From Sphingobacterium sp. GVS05A (GTDB lineage: Bacteria > Bacteroidota > Bacteroidia > Sphingobacteriales > Sphingobacteriaceae), in NCBI RefSeq assembly GCF_019969845.1, contig NZ_JAHXYR010000001.1, positions 1-64,000 of the forward strand: a stretch of 64,000 nt of DNA. The letters are read 5' to 3'. The translations under genes and the position numbers were made by a program. Of the stretch, positions 45,767-54,616 are shown piece after piece; the stretch's first letter is position 1; the number at the start of each line of letters is the position of its first letter. A model generated the notes under the pieces. It was not told the origin of the DNA. It did no database searches and was given only the letters and a program-made list of their open reading frames with translations.

Positions 45767-46744
45767 CTATAGGCCTGTTTGAAGCTTTTCTATTAAATTA
45801 TTTACTTTGTTTTTCGTACTTTGAAAAAATTTAAAACGCTCTCTTGCAGATGCACCACTTAAATAGGACGATTTGTTAATGGTGTTTAAAATCCAATTTT
45901 CTGTTTCTTTGCAAAACTTTTCATTCGAAGTAACGATACTATTGATTGTGAACAGCTTCAGGCTACACGCACTTTTATTTGGTGCCTTTAGCAGCATGAA
46001 GCTGTTTTCTAGATTAAGAGGGCTCAAGTAAACATCATATTTATCTCCTTGTAGACCTTTTTTCTTCTCATCGGTCCATAAGTTGAAATTATCAATTAAT
46101 TCGGAAATTTGGGAACAGATTAATAATCCAATATTAGGATCGTCAAAACACTGTATATCATAGTAATAATCCAATGTAAATAGTAATTGATCAATGGTTC
46201 GTTCAGTCCATATTTCAGTGGAGGGTATCTTAATGTACTTATTGAAAATACTCAAATATTTTGCTTTGAGAAACTCTTGGTCTAAATTTTTTACAAAGTC
46301 TTCATAGGAGATCTTCAAATTATTCATAGTCTGAAACCATGAATAAACTTTAAAATATGTCAATTCAGGAAATTGTAGAAAATGGAATATTGGTATATCC
46401 TCAGCCGTAAAAAACAGTTCGCTGTGCTCCTCAGAAGACATCATTTGCAATTGGTTATCAAACTCGTCTAAATATTTATAATAGTTGGAAAAATCATCAA
46501 GATTTAAAGACGAATAACGGGTTAGCATAGAATTCGTATTTACATGCAAGATAGCATCTAAAGAGATATTGAAATGATTACAGAGTTTATATAGTTCACT
46601 TAAACTTAATTCTTTGTCTCCCCGAATTCTTCTATAAACTGCATCCGGACTTAATTGTAAAATTTCGCCTATTATATCCGCAAGTTTAAATTGTTTAGGA
46701 ATTACGGCTTTCAACGTATTAAAAAGGTGATCTTGTACTTTCAT
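45767..46744 (-). CDS. HTH regulator with large C-terminal domain
   Basis: 325 residues. The N-terminal ~70 residues form a lambda-repressor-like HTH (KLADIIGEILQLSPDAVYRR, DKELSLSELYKLCNHFNIS). The remaining ~250 are helical (YSWFQTMNNLKISYEDF, IDQLLFTLDYYYDIQ) without a known motif. HTH plus a helical C-terminal domain is the layout of Rgg/PlcR-like peptide-responsive regulators, although sequence similarity is not evident. It is convergent with the exporter gene (16-base gap) and divergent from the AvrD operon, well placed to control both. Confidence 0.75.
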   Translation of the reverse strand: MKVQDHLFNTLKAVIPKQFKLADIIGEILQLSPDAVYRRIRGDKELSLSELYKLCNHFNISLDAILHVNTNSMLTRYSSLNLDDFSNYYKYLDEFDNQLQMMSSEEHSELFFTAEDIPIFHFLQFPELTYFKVYSWFQTMNNLKISYEDFVKNLDQEFLKAKYLSIFNKYIKIPSTEIWTERTIDQLLFTLDYYYDIQCFDDPNIGLLICSQISELIDNFNLWTDEKKKGLQGDKYDVYLSPLNLENSFMLLKAPNKSACSLKLFTINSIVTSNEKFCKETENWILNTINKSSYLSGASARERFKFFQSTKNKVNNLIEKLQTGL

Positions 46745-46953
46745 AAATTATTATTGATTTCCGCAAATGGAAATATAATTATTAGTGTAAAGCAATAATA
46801 CAAAAAAATAATCATTGATTAATATTCTATATCAATATTTATCTCAGGTTGCTGTGTGTAATTATTGGTATAAGCTTAGAGTTTAATTTGTCTGTACTTT
46901 TTTCAATTTCCATAAACACTGTTAACTAGATAGATTTGAGAAACTGAAAAAAT

Positions 46954-47916
46954 ATGGAAAGAATAGAACTAGCCTCAGATTTTTTAGGTAATCCCGCTAC
47001 GAGATATTTTTCTAATGGCTTTAAAAAAATATCATTTACACTTTGTAGCGAAAAATGGAATGATCAACGAGAAATTGAGGGAGTAATAGATATTTATTGT
47101 CTTGAATCCGTCAAGCGAAATACATTAGATAAAGACAAACATCATCTTGGCACTATCGAATATTTAGCTCTATCATGCTGTTTAGTAGAAGATATTATTC
47201 GTTGTTCTCTTGGTTTATCAGAAAATCAAATATCACGTTCTTGGATCAATAAGGTTTCAATGAAAGTCAAAGAGCCAATTGCTTTTGAAACACAAGCTCA
47301 AGCAAGGACAATTGTACGGGTTAACACTACAAAGCCATGTGAAAATTCGATAAATGGCTTTCAAAGTGAAGTATTAGTGAAAATTAACGAAACAATGGTT
47401 AAAATGATAGTGGATCACCCTCTAGGTAGTTGCACACAAATTCATCCATTTATAAATATCGAAGAGGTAGACACCAATAGGTTATATAGCGAAGGTTATA
47501 AACTGCGCACGCACCAAATCAGCCAGATCGTTTATTCTACAAATGATAATATTTGTTCAGCTGAAGTATTCATACAAAATGAATTTAAAGGGGACAGAGG
47601 CATTGGATCTTTTTATAAAAGTACGTTGCTGACAGATATCATAGCAGTCACAGGGCAGATGGTACAAATACTTCTATACAGTATTGAAAATAAAAAAAGA
47701 GAAGAATGTAATAATTTATGGTTGAGGGAATTGGAGATAGCATATCCAATTCCCAATGGTCAGCTTTCTTATCAAAATAATATAAGATTTACGGATTACA
47801 GGCAGCTTTATAAGGGAGATGAAAAGTGGTCCTGTATTACAGTAGAGAATACAATATCGGATGATAAATGTAAATCATATTTTAAAATAGCACATAAAAC
47901 AAAAATAGATGGATAG
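46954..47916 (+). CDS. AvrD-family protein (syringolide-type biosynthesis)
   Basis: 320 residues, close to the family length. N-terminal FLGNPATRYFSNGFKKI, central HHLGTIEYLALSCCLVEDII and C-terminal GQMVQILLYSIENK and NNLWLRELEIAYP agree with what I remember of Pseudomonas syringae AvrD (PF05655), which makes the acyl-sugar-derived elicitors called syringolides and is distantly related to AfsA-like hot-dog enzymes. A role in making a small diffusible lipid-sugar compound is inferred. First gene of an operon; it overlaps the next by 8 bases. Confidence 0.85.
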   Translation: MERIELASDFLGNPATRYFSNGFKKISFTLCSEKWNDQREIEGVIDIYCLESVKRNTLDKDKHHLGTIEYLALSCCLVEDIIRCSLGLSENQISRSWINKVSMKVKEPIAFETQAQARTIVRVNTTKPCENSINGFQSEVLVKINETMVKMIVDHPLGSCTQIHPFINIEEVDTNRLYSEGYKLRTHQISQIVYSTNDNICSAEVFIQNEFKGDRGIGSFYKSTLLTDIIAVTGQMVQILLYSIENKKREECNNLWLRELEIAYPIPNGQLSYQNNIRFTDYRQLYKGDEKWSCITVENTISDDKCKSYFKIAHKTKIDG

Positions 47917-48526
47917 AATCTGCGTTATAGGAACTGATTTTCAAGAGCAAGCCATAATGAGTTATTCCTTAGCCTATATTCTAGGATTTAATATATCGCA
48001 ACGAAAGCCTGCGTACCTTTTGTCTAAGCAATACAAAATTAAAAACAGCTTTGATAAAGCCAAATGGCAAGATTTATTAACCTATGCTTTCTCGTCATTT
48101 ATAGAGCGAGTTATTATTGAACAGAATTATGTTCAATATGTTTCAAATGGTTGCTCTTTGCAAGATCTTATATTCATTCAGTCGGAAAGTTATAAAAAAG
48201 AAAGGGACACTACGAAACGAAAATATCAAAGTATGATGATAAACAGTTTATTTAAAGTTGCCTGTGAATATTCGAGCCGCCAATATCAATGTGTCGTACT
48301 TTTTGATTCGAAAATTGAAAAAAATCAAACCCAAAATGAGGGTAGGGATGATTTTCGAATGCTTGAGAGTAATTTGAGGGAACATTGTAAAAATATTGTA
48401 TTTCTTGAAAATCACAGTCTAGAAGAAGCTCTTAAAGTGCTCCTCGAAGAATTAGAAATAAATATTGAAGGTCCTATTAGAGCTTATATAGAAAGAGCTA
48501 AGCAGCAACTTTGGTTAAACAAATAA
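47909..48526 (+). CDS. Kinase-like protein with degenerate P-loop
   Basis: 205 residues. It aligns by eye with the next gene's product: CVIGTDFQEQAIMSYSLAY against AISGTYSTGKTTIALALSY, and YVSNGCSLQDLIFIQ against FISDGCSLNEWVYGA. The Gly-Lys-Thr of the P-loop is absent (EQA), so ATP binding in the usual way is unlikely. It probably forms a heterodimer or regulatory partner with the intact paralogue 12 bases downstream (inference). Confidence 0.65.
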   Translation: MDRICVIGTDFQEQAIMSYSLAYILGFNISQRKPAYLLSKQYKIKNSFDKAKWQDLLTYAFSSFIERVIIEQNYVQYVSNGCSLQDLIFIQSESYKKERDTTKRKYQSMMINSLFKVACEYSSRQYQCVVLFDSKIEKNQTQNEGRDDFRMLESNLREHCKNIVFLENHSLEEALKVLLEELEINIEGPIRAYIERAKQQLWLNK

Positions 48527-48538
48527 AAAAGAAAGATT

Positions 48539-49288
48539 ATGAGAGTCGCCATATCAGGAACATATTCCACAGGAAAAACAACCATTGCATTAGCCCTTAG
48601 TTATGTTACAGGCATTCCATTTAGTTTTGCGCGTACTATGCGTGAGATTTTACCCAAGTCAATGCCAAATAAAAGACTAGAAGAATGCGGTGGTCATGAG
48701 TTAATAGAGTTGGGAATTAGGCGGTTGGAAAATAGAATTGTGAATGAGTCTCCCTTAGGAACCAATTTTATTTCTGATGGATGTTCATTAAACGAATGGG
48801 TATACGGTGCCGCAAGAATCAAAGCAGGTCTTAATCCTTCTGAAAAGAGCTATCTAATTTATTTAAAAAAGCTGCTACAGCGCAAAAAATGGAAAATTTT
48901 CAGCGAGTCTGTCGCGGCATTTGGTGAAATCGCAAAGCAACATGCCAAATCAAACTACGATATGGTGATACATTTACCGATTGAGTTCCCTTTGGTCCTT
49001 GATGGTCATCGTCCTGCCAGTGAAGGTTTCCGTCGCTTATCGGATAAAATGTTGGTAAAGTCTTACTATGAATTAGGTTTAGATTATAAGATTATTAACG
49101 GAACGACCGGAGAAAGAATCGAAAAAATATTAGATGTCTTGCAGATAAATCCAGTAATGGACATTCATAAGGCAATTGAGAAAGCACGAAAATATAAAAC
49201 TTCCAGATTTGACAACATACAATTGGAAAATCCAGTTTTGATGCGAGCTAGTCTGACAGTAGAAAGTAATCATTTTAATCTATTTTGA
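48539..49288 (+). CDS. P-loop ATPase/small-molecule kinase-like protein
   Basis: 249 residues. Walker A GTYSTGKTT is at residues 7-15, and FISDGCSLNEWVYGAARIKA, MVIHLPIEFPLVLDGHRPAS (lid region) and a GTTGERIEKIL C-terminal segment resemble NadR-type/AAA_28 nucleoside or sugar kinases. Paired with AvrD it may phosphorylate or dephosphorylate a sugar-derived intermediate (inference). The upstream gene is a P-loop-less paralogue. Confidence 0.75.
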   Translation: MRVAISGTYSTGKTTIALALSYVTGIPFSFARTMREILPKSMPNKRLEECGGHELIELGIRRLENRIVNESPLGTNFISDGCSLNEWVYGAARIKAGLNPSEKSYLIYLKKLLQRKKWKIFSESVAAFGEIAKQHAKSNYDMVIHLPIEFPLVLDGHRPASEGFRRLSDKMLVKSYYELGLDYKIINGTTGERIEKILDVLQINPVMDIHKAIEKARKYKTSRFDNIQLENPVLMRASLTVESNHFNLF

Positions 49289-49305
49289 AATTTAAATCAC
49301 ATGCA

Positions 49306-49629
49306 ATGGAAGATTTGATAAAAAATTGGAGAACCCAGATAAATAAAGGCTTTTTCCCTTTCATCATTCTAAAAGCTATCGCTAAGAAAAGACAATATGG
49401 CTATTCCCTACTTGTCACTATAAATGACGAAACTGGGCTTGAAGTTTCCGAGGGAACTATTTATCCTATCCTGGTCAGATTAAATGAAGTCGGCTTGGTA
49501 AGCGCTAAATGGACTGAGCAAAAATCTGGCATGCCAAGAAAATACTATGAGGTTTCGGACGAAGGCCGAAAGGCAATTGAAACTATGGAAGAAATGCTTA
49601 CTAATTACTTTAAAACTTTAAAAAAATAA
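49306..49629 (+). CDS. PadR-family transcriptional regulator
   Basis: About 107 residues from ATG 49306; an upstream TTG at 49285 would overlap the kinase gene. The winged helix is typical: ILKAIAKKRQYGYSLLVTI, EVSEGTIYPILVRLNEVGLV, GMPRKYYEVSDEGRKAI. PadR proteins often pair with a membrane HAAS/DUF1700 protein, which is what follows after 3 bases. Confidence 0.93.
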   Translation: MEDLIKNWRTQINKGFFPFIILKAIAKKRQYGYSLLVTINDETGLEVSEGTIYPILVRLNEVGLVSAKWTEQKSGMPRKYYEVSDEGRKAIETMEEMLTNYFKTLKK

Positions 49630-49632
49630 CAT

Positions 49633-50223
49633 ATGAAAAGCTTATTAAAGACGCAAAACATGTATCAGTTTTATAAAAACTATATCGAAGATTTAAATAA
49701 ACAGATGCTTCCTTATCCGAAAAAGAAAAGGTATGAGATTATCAAAGAAGTACAAAGTTATATTTACGAAGAATTGCTCAATCAAAAAAGAAACGGCGAA
49801 GAAGTTAATTCGCTTAACGCAATAAATAAACTATATGGTTCAGTTTCAATTACTGCCGAAATGGATATAGTTGAAAATAAAAGTTCAATTTTTCGTTTTC
49901 TATTGATTTGCGCAAAGTACATAATTTGGACTGGTTTGATTATTATTTTTCTATTAGCACTGCTTAAACTCTTTTACCCAGATCAAACAGGATTGTTCTA
50001 TGATGAAAATCAATTTGTTGGCTTGGGCTATATGAATTTTTCTGGTTATAATTTAGAAGATAAGTTAGGTCCATGGTTCTTTGCATTTCTTTCTGCTCCT
50101 GCATTGTTCTTTATGTTTTTGCTTTATCTGCTCACTATAAGAAGATATATGTATCCTAAAGAATATAACAAACTTATCTTGGAGGCACTCAATGGATATC
50201 CCTCAAAAATGAAACCAGAATAA
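49633..50223 (+). CDS. HAAS/DUF1700-type membrane protein
   Basis: 196 residues. An N-terminal helical domain (YKNYIEDLNKQMLPYPKKKR, YEIIKEVQSYIYEELLNQ) resembles the HAAS domain; two TM helices follow (about 90-112 and 150-172). The PadR-HAAS pair usually senses a membrane or envelope signal. The extracytoplasmic loop between the helices (YPDQTGLFYDENQFVGLGY) could be the sensing part. Confidence 0.7.
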   Translation: MKSLLKTQNMYQFYKNYIEDLNKQMLPYPKKKRYEIIKEVQSYIYEELLNQKRNGEEVNSLNAINKLYGSVSITAEMDIVENKSSIFRFLLICAKYIIWTGLIIIFLLALLKLFYPDQTGLFYDENQFVGLGYMNFSGYNLEDKLGPWFFAFLSAPALFFMFLLYLLTIRRYMYPKEYNKLILEALNGYPSKMKPE

Positions 50224-50265
50224 GTAAAAGGTTGTCGAGAGAAATAAAGATTAGTTGTAAAAAAA

Positions 50266-52899
50266 ATGATGATAGGCCCTAATTTATTAATATTAGCCAG
50301 AAGGGTACTTGCCAAATATTGCTTCCTTCTGGCAATATTATCGGCTGTTCCTTTGCTTTCTAAAGCGCAGGGTGAAAGAATTATTTTTCACCTTGTTGAC
50401 TCTTCAAATTCACCTGTAAAAGGTGCTACAGTTATTCTAAAAGAGAAAGACAGAATAGCCTCTTTCAGCTCGAGTAATGAAAAAGGAGAGTTTTCAATCC
50501 CGAAGTTGCTGTCTAATAATAATGTTTTAGTAATAAAACACATTGCATTTTTGGAGAGAGTATTAGCGGCTGCAGAACTTCAGCAAATAGCTAAAGAACA
50601 CAGCTCATATACTCTACATTTGAAAAACTCTTCTTCAAGGTTAGAAGAAATTGTTATTACCGGCAAAAGAGATACTGAGCCTGATTCAATAAGTCTAAAC
50701 CTGAATAAACTCAATCTATCTGAAAACAGCAGTTTAAAGGAAATACTCAAAAAAAATGTCAATTTCATATTAGGCGAAGATGGTACAATACTTTATAAAG
50801 GAAAATCTATTGAAAAGATAACAGTCAACAACAAACAGGCCTTTGTAAATCAAAATGCGATCGCTTTAGAGTCTATCGAAAAGCGGATGATTGAAGATTT
50901 GAAAATTGTAAATAACCATAAGAACAAATTTAATTTAGACTTTGATGAGGTTCAGGAAACAGTCTTAGATATTAAAACTAAAAAAGATTATTCAAATGTC
51001 ATCAAGCCAACCCTTCGAATAGGAGGTGGGATAAAACGGAAATTCGAAGGAGATGCCGAGGTGTTATATTTTGGAGAAAAACTTAATTTTTTTCTCAAGT
51101 CTTCCAATAACAATATGGGAAAGACTTCTCTAAATCTGAATGAAATAAATAAGTTTCTTGTTAGCCAAGATTTGATTTCTTCATTTCAGGATAAATATCT
51201 AAAAGATCTATTAATTCCAGATAAAAACAGATTATCAGATTTTACGTCGTCCAATAATCTTACTTTAAGAAAAGAGTCAAATGCTTTTAGATTGAATACC
51301 TCTATTTATTTTATTTCAGCCGACCGGGAAATGAGCACATTGCAAAAAGCCAGTACGTATGATGATAATCTACTTTATTCATCAGAACGGAAAATCTCGA
51401 CCAATTCAAATACATTCCTCTCAAATTTTATCGCTGATTTTAAGCTTAATAACAATCAGATTTTATCCTATCAAATGGGAATGAATTATATGAATGGGAA
51501 AAATAATAGCATTGAGGAACTATTCATGCAGAAAGGGGCTTCAAATGAGATTGTTTCCAATAATAATCTGAAAGTTGCCGAATTTATGAATAGATTAAGT
51601 TATGATATTAAAATAACTCCGAAAACAATACTTGGCAGTAGGACATTCTGGTCTAAAGAAGATACAAAAATTAATGGCGATATTTTACACAATGGAAATG
51701 AGGCTTTCTTTCGTCTAATGGATTATCCTTATAGTAGAGAAAAGATTAGGCAGACTTTTCAGATTAAATATAAAGCGTCAGAACAATTTACCCCCAGACT
51801 TGATTTTGATTACGGCTACCTTGATGAATCAATTGACGGATATTTGGATCAAGAAATGCGTTCAATACAGCGATATATCAACAATTGGAAAGCAACATTC
51901 AAAATTGCTGGTCAGAAAGTATTAGATAAAATTAGATACGAAGGAAGGCTGGGAATCGAAGATGCTGAATTTGGGGTAAATGGGGATAAGAAACGATATC
52001 TTAATTTTCCTTATGAATTTAGAATACGTTTTGAAAATAGGTTGGATCTGTTAGACCTATTCAGCAACAAAAGTTATTTACCTCTCGATGTAAGTGCTGG
52101 AATTGATCAGTTTCAACCATATAATAAATTGATAACTGGAAGTCTAGACATGCCTATTCAACAGTTAGTTGACGAGAAGTGGGAGATTAGATATGCCCAC
52201 AACAATCTTTTTAAAATGTATTCTTATGGGGCCAATATTACCTATAATAGAAAGAAAAATCACTATAGAGAAGGACTTGTTTCCATTTTGGACAATGGGA
52301 TCCAAAATTTTAAGCTTTACCTAATTCCCAAGATTACCGAACAGTCTTATTCTGTGTATGGTTCAAAAACATTATTTTCTCCATCATTTCCGCTCAATAG
52401 CTATGTTAATTACAAAATAATGAAAAGTAATATGGAGGTTTATTCATTTGATAAGCCAATGGATCTAAATAGTAACGAACAAAATTTACTAATTAAACTT
52501 GAAACGCTTATAGATTCGCCATTTAATTTGGAATTGACATCCAATTATAAAACGACTAAAGTAGAGATTCCTACAAATTATTACCGTTACAATTATTGGT
52601 CGAATAGCATTGCTTTAAAATACCGAAAGACAGTGCATAATGCCAAAGTTGAGTTTTTATACAATAATGACAATTTGCTTGGGCAGCAATATGTTCGCAA
52701 AAACTTTAATTTTTCTTATGAAAGAAATATTGGTAAAACACTAATCGGAATTGAAGCTCAGAATTTTGATGATATATTAGAGTTGTTCGACAACCGAGCC
52801 TATAACTCTACTTTAAGTTTTGAAAATGGTTTCAACTCTGTTTTAGTTCGGAATATGGCCATAAGTTATATACAACTATTTTTTAAACACAATTTTTAA
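50266..52899 (+). CDS. TonB-dependent-receptor-like outer-membrane protein
   Basis: 877 residues. After a signal peptide (about 1-35, ending SKAQ) comes a carboxypeptidase-regulatory-like domain (VDSSNSPVKGATVILKEK, KGEFSIPKLL), a plug-like domain (SLKEILKKNVNFILGEDG, ITVNNKQAF) and a long barrel ending in IQLFFKHNF with a terminal Phe. It matches the outer-membrane beta-barrel proteins that co-occur with GLPGLI proteins in Bacteroidota. No TonB box is obvious. Confidence 0.85.
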   Translation: MMIGPNLLILARRVLAKYCFLLAILSAVPLLSKAQGERIIFHLVDSSNSPVKGATVILKEKDRIASFSSSNEKGEFSIPKLLSNNNVLVIKHIAFLERVLAAAELQQIAKEHSSYTLHLKNSSSRLEEIVITGKRDTEPDSISLNLNKLNLSENSSLKEILKKNVNFILGEDGTILYKGKSIEKITVNNKQAFVNQNAIALESIEKRMIEDLKIVNNHKNKFNLDFDEVQETVLDIKTKKDYSNVIKPTLRIGGGIKRKFEGDAEVLYFGEKLNFFLKSSNNNMGKTSLNLNEINKFLVSQDLISSFQDKYLKDLLIPDKNRLSDFTSSNNLTLRKESNAFRLNTSIYFISADREMSTLQKASTYDDNLLYSSERKISTNSNTFLSNFIADFKLNNNQILSYQMGMNYMNGKNNSIEELFMQKGASNEIVSNNNLKVAEFMNRLSYDIKITPKTILGSRTFWSKEDTKINGDILHNGNEAFFRLMDYPYSREKIRQTFQIKYKASEQFTPRLDFDYGYLDESIDGYLDQEMRSIQRYINNWKATFKIAGQKVLDKIRYEGRLGIEDAEFGVNGDKKRYLNFPYEFRIRFENRLDLLDLFSNKSYLPLDVSAGIDQFQPYNKLITGSLDMPIQQLVDEKWEIRYAHNNLFKMYSYGANITYNRKKNHYREGLVSILDNGIQNFKLYLIPKITEQSYSVYGSKTLFSPSFPLNSYVNYKIMKSNMEVYSFDKPMDLNSNEQNLLIKLETLIDSPFNLELTSNYKTTKVEIPTNYYRYNYWSNSIALKYRKTVHNAKVEFLYNNDNLLGQQYVRKNFNFSYERNIGKTLIGIEAQNFDDILELFDNRAYNSTLSFENGFNSVLVRNMAISYIQLFFKHNF

Positions 52900-52909
52900 T
52901 TTTTTTAAG

Positions 52910-53653
52910 ATGAAATTATCTAGATTAATCAGTCTTGTACTTGTTTTCGCGCTATATACTTTAGCTCATGGACAAGTGGTCGAACATGATGTGCTCGAAG
53001 CGAAGTATACAGCTTCACCATCCTCTCCAAAAATGGTTTCTTTGCTTCGATCTCAGATCAAAGACCCTGAGAAGCTGTCAGAGGTCACTAATATGCTGTC
53101 TGATTATAAATTTTATTACACACTACGTGTCTACCTTAAGGAGAATAATGCTATTTATTCTCTAGATTCGGTAAAAACAGTGAACTCTGTAAGAATAGCT
53201 GGAAATACTGAATTTAATTTGAGGGATTCAACGGGTAGTTTTTTAAATAATGAGAACTTTATGAATTCTAATTTTACTGTTAAAGGGAATGTAAAAGATT
53301 ATAACTGGCAGATTTCTGAAGATACTGTAAACATCGCAGGCTATACATGTTATAGGGCAACGTTAAAAGAGTTACCCGACGCTGTAGTTTATTTCACTCC
53401 TGACATTCCTGTTAATTATGGCCCGGCATTATACCAAGGACTTCCTGGCTTAGTTATGCAGGTTGATAGCGATTTTGAGCTAATAAAAGTTACAAATGCC
53501 ACATTTGTGAATGATAAAGAAAAGAATCAATTTTCAAAACTCTCTGAGTCACTTGTACGAGAGAAAAAAAATGCTAAGACAGTTTCTTTGAGAGAATCAA
53601 TAACGGCTAAAGCTAATTTTATGAAAATGGTTCAGAATAAAATGGCCCAATAA
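52910..53653 (+). CDS. GLPGLI-family secreted protein
   Basis: 247 residues with signal peptide (ending AHGQ). The family signature reads YQGLPGLVMQVDSDFELIKV here. Residues before it (YTCYRATLKELPDAVVYFTP) are the usual W-x-I...G-Y-x-C-xKA region. GLPGLI proteins are periplasmic partners of TonB-receptor-like barrels in Bacteroidota; function is unknown. Last gene of the operon; 10 bases after the barrel gene. Confidence 0.9.
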   Translation: MKLSRLISLVLVFALYTLAHGQVVEHDVLEAKYTASPSSPKMVSLLRSQIKDPEKLSEVTNMLSDYKFYYTLRVYLKENNAIYSLDSVKTVNSVRIAGNTEFNLRDSTGSFLNNENFMNSNFTVKGNVKDYNWQISEDTVNIAGYTCYRATLKELPDAVVYFTPDIPVNYGPALYQGLPGLVMQVDSDFELIKVTNATFVNDKEKNQFSKLSESLVREKKNAKTVSLRESITAKANFMKMVQNKMAQ

Positions 53654-53690
53654 TAAATTTAATAACGGCCACTATTTGATTTGACAGTTG

Positions 53691-53739
53691 GAGACTGTAA
53701 CGTGAATTATTCCATTGACACAGTTTACGTTGCAGTCTC
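53691..53739. mobile_element. 49-bp miniature element with IS256-like ends
   Basis: GAGACTGTAACGTGAA at one end and the inverted form GAGACTGCAACGTAAAC at the other enclose GGAATAATTC-type sequence. Both match the surviving end of the IS256-like remnant at 37541-37565. It is too small to encode anything and was probably made by internal deletion; it sits at the broken end of a decayed gene. Confidence 0.7.
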
Positions 53740-53960
53740 TCGTTTTTCTCAATATCCAGCTTCAGATCAGCAATTGATTTCCAAAAATAGAGTTTGCGTT
53801 CTTCAGTAGATGCCTAATCCAATCCGGTTAATACATAGAGGTTATCACTCTCATAGCCCAATTTTAAAACATTGACTGTCCAGGCAACAAGGCGTTTACC
53901 CTCAAAATGAGTCAATACTCTTTCCGCGTAGATTTCAAGTGTTAATTCTTCGAGTGTCAT
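53740..53960 (-). pseudogene. Decayed gene truncated at the miniature element
   Basis: On the minus strand MTLEELTLEIYAERVLTHFE and KRLVAWTVNVLKLGYESDNL run to a TAG stop in TGLD-stop-ASTEERKLYFW, and the same frame continues to the miniature element. It is therefore a gene with an internal stop, cut at its 3' end. Family not named; it resembles small proteins found near toxin/immunity loci. Confidence 0.6.
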
Positions 53961-53976
53961 ATACTACAGTCGCTAA

Positions 53977-54228
53977 CCATCATGTGTTGTTGTTAAGCTT
54001 TATTTACTACGTGCTTTCCTAAATAGCGAGATCACAGCATCAGTTTTCGAGACGCGCTTTCTTCAGCTTAGGAGGGAAGATATTCATTGGAGGGTAGCTG
54101 TTTCTGACAATGGAATCTACCGAATTTTAGATATGCTATTCTTGGATGTGGACGAATATGCTCCAGATAAATTGTATGATGAGAGGGATCAATTTATATT
54201 AGTGAATCTGAATTTAAAAGACGGCTAG
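53977..54228 (+). pseudogene. Gene fragment without start
   Basis: An open frame of about 83 codons after a TAA, with no ATG or credible start: YLLRAFLNSEITASVFETRF then REDIHWRVAVSDNGIYRILD. Reads like the C-terminal part of a globular protein. Not recognised. Confidence 0.4.
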
Positions 54229-54285
54229 GAGCTCATTTAGTATTGCTTGAAGAATTGATATCGTAAATAACTAAATTTTGAAAAA

Positions 54286-54471
54286 ATGGATTGCGGGAAA
54301 TTGTATTTTACTCTTGAAAGGAAAGCGAATCCATACGACGAAGATCAACTCAATGAGCTTTGGGGGAGTATTCAGATAAACTATGAATTCGCCACCAGTT
54401 CAAGATCTTCCATCCTGTCTGAGGGAGTGATGAATTCTAAAATTCAGGGCAATATCTTTATTTTTCTCTAA
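54286..54471 (+). CDS. Small hypothetical protein
   Basis: 61 residues (MDCGKLYFTLERKANPYDED, QLNELWGSIQINYEF). It is preceded by an A-rich start context but has no known domain. It may be a fragment, as the neighbourhood is full of broken genes. Confidence 0.3.
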   Translation: MDCGKLYFTLERKANPYDEDQLNELWGSIQINYEFATSSRSSILSEGVMNSKIQGNIFIFL

Positions 54472-54510
54472 TGCCAAAAAGAAAATGGGGGAGTAAATGC
54501 AAAGAAAACT

Positions 54511-54540
54511 ACACTATTCAATAATTTAATTGAATAGTGT
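54511..54540. promoter_or_regulatory. ArsR-type operator 1
   Basis: ACACTATTCAAT-N6-ATTGAATAGTGT is a perfect 12-bp dyad. It overlaps the TTG (-33) of the promoter for the ArsR-rhodanese gene. An extended version recurs at 55398-55437. Confidence 0.85.
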
Positions 54541-54559
54541 AAAGTCTTTCATAACTTTG
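54530..54559 (+). promoter_or_regulatory. Promoter of the ArsR-rhodanese gene
   Basis: TTG at 54530-54532 and the -7 element TAACTTTG at 54552-54559, 19 bases apart. The operator covers the -33 element. Confidence 0.65.
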
Positions 54560-54616
54560 CAATGCATTAAGCGCCATCAATATTTCACTTTTGCGAAGCG
54601 CTTTTTGGATAGCACT

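Noticed and set aside
54530..54616. N-terminal extension of the ArsR-rhodanese protein from an upstream TTG
   Set aside because: This stretch holds the operator and -7 element; the ArsR domain begins after ATG 54617.
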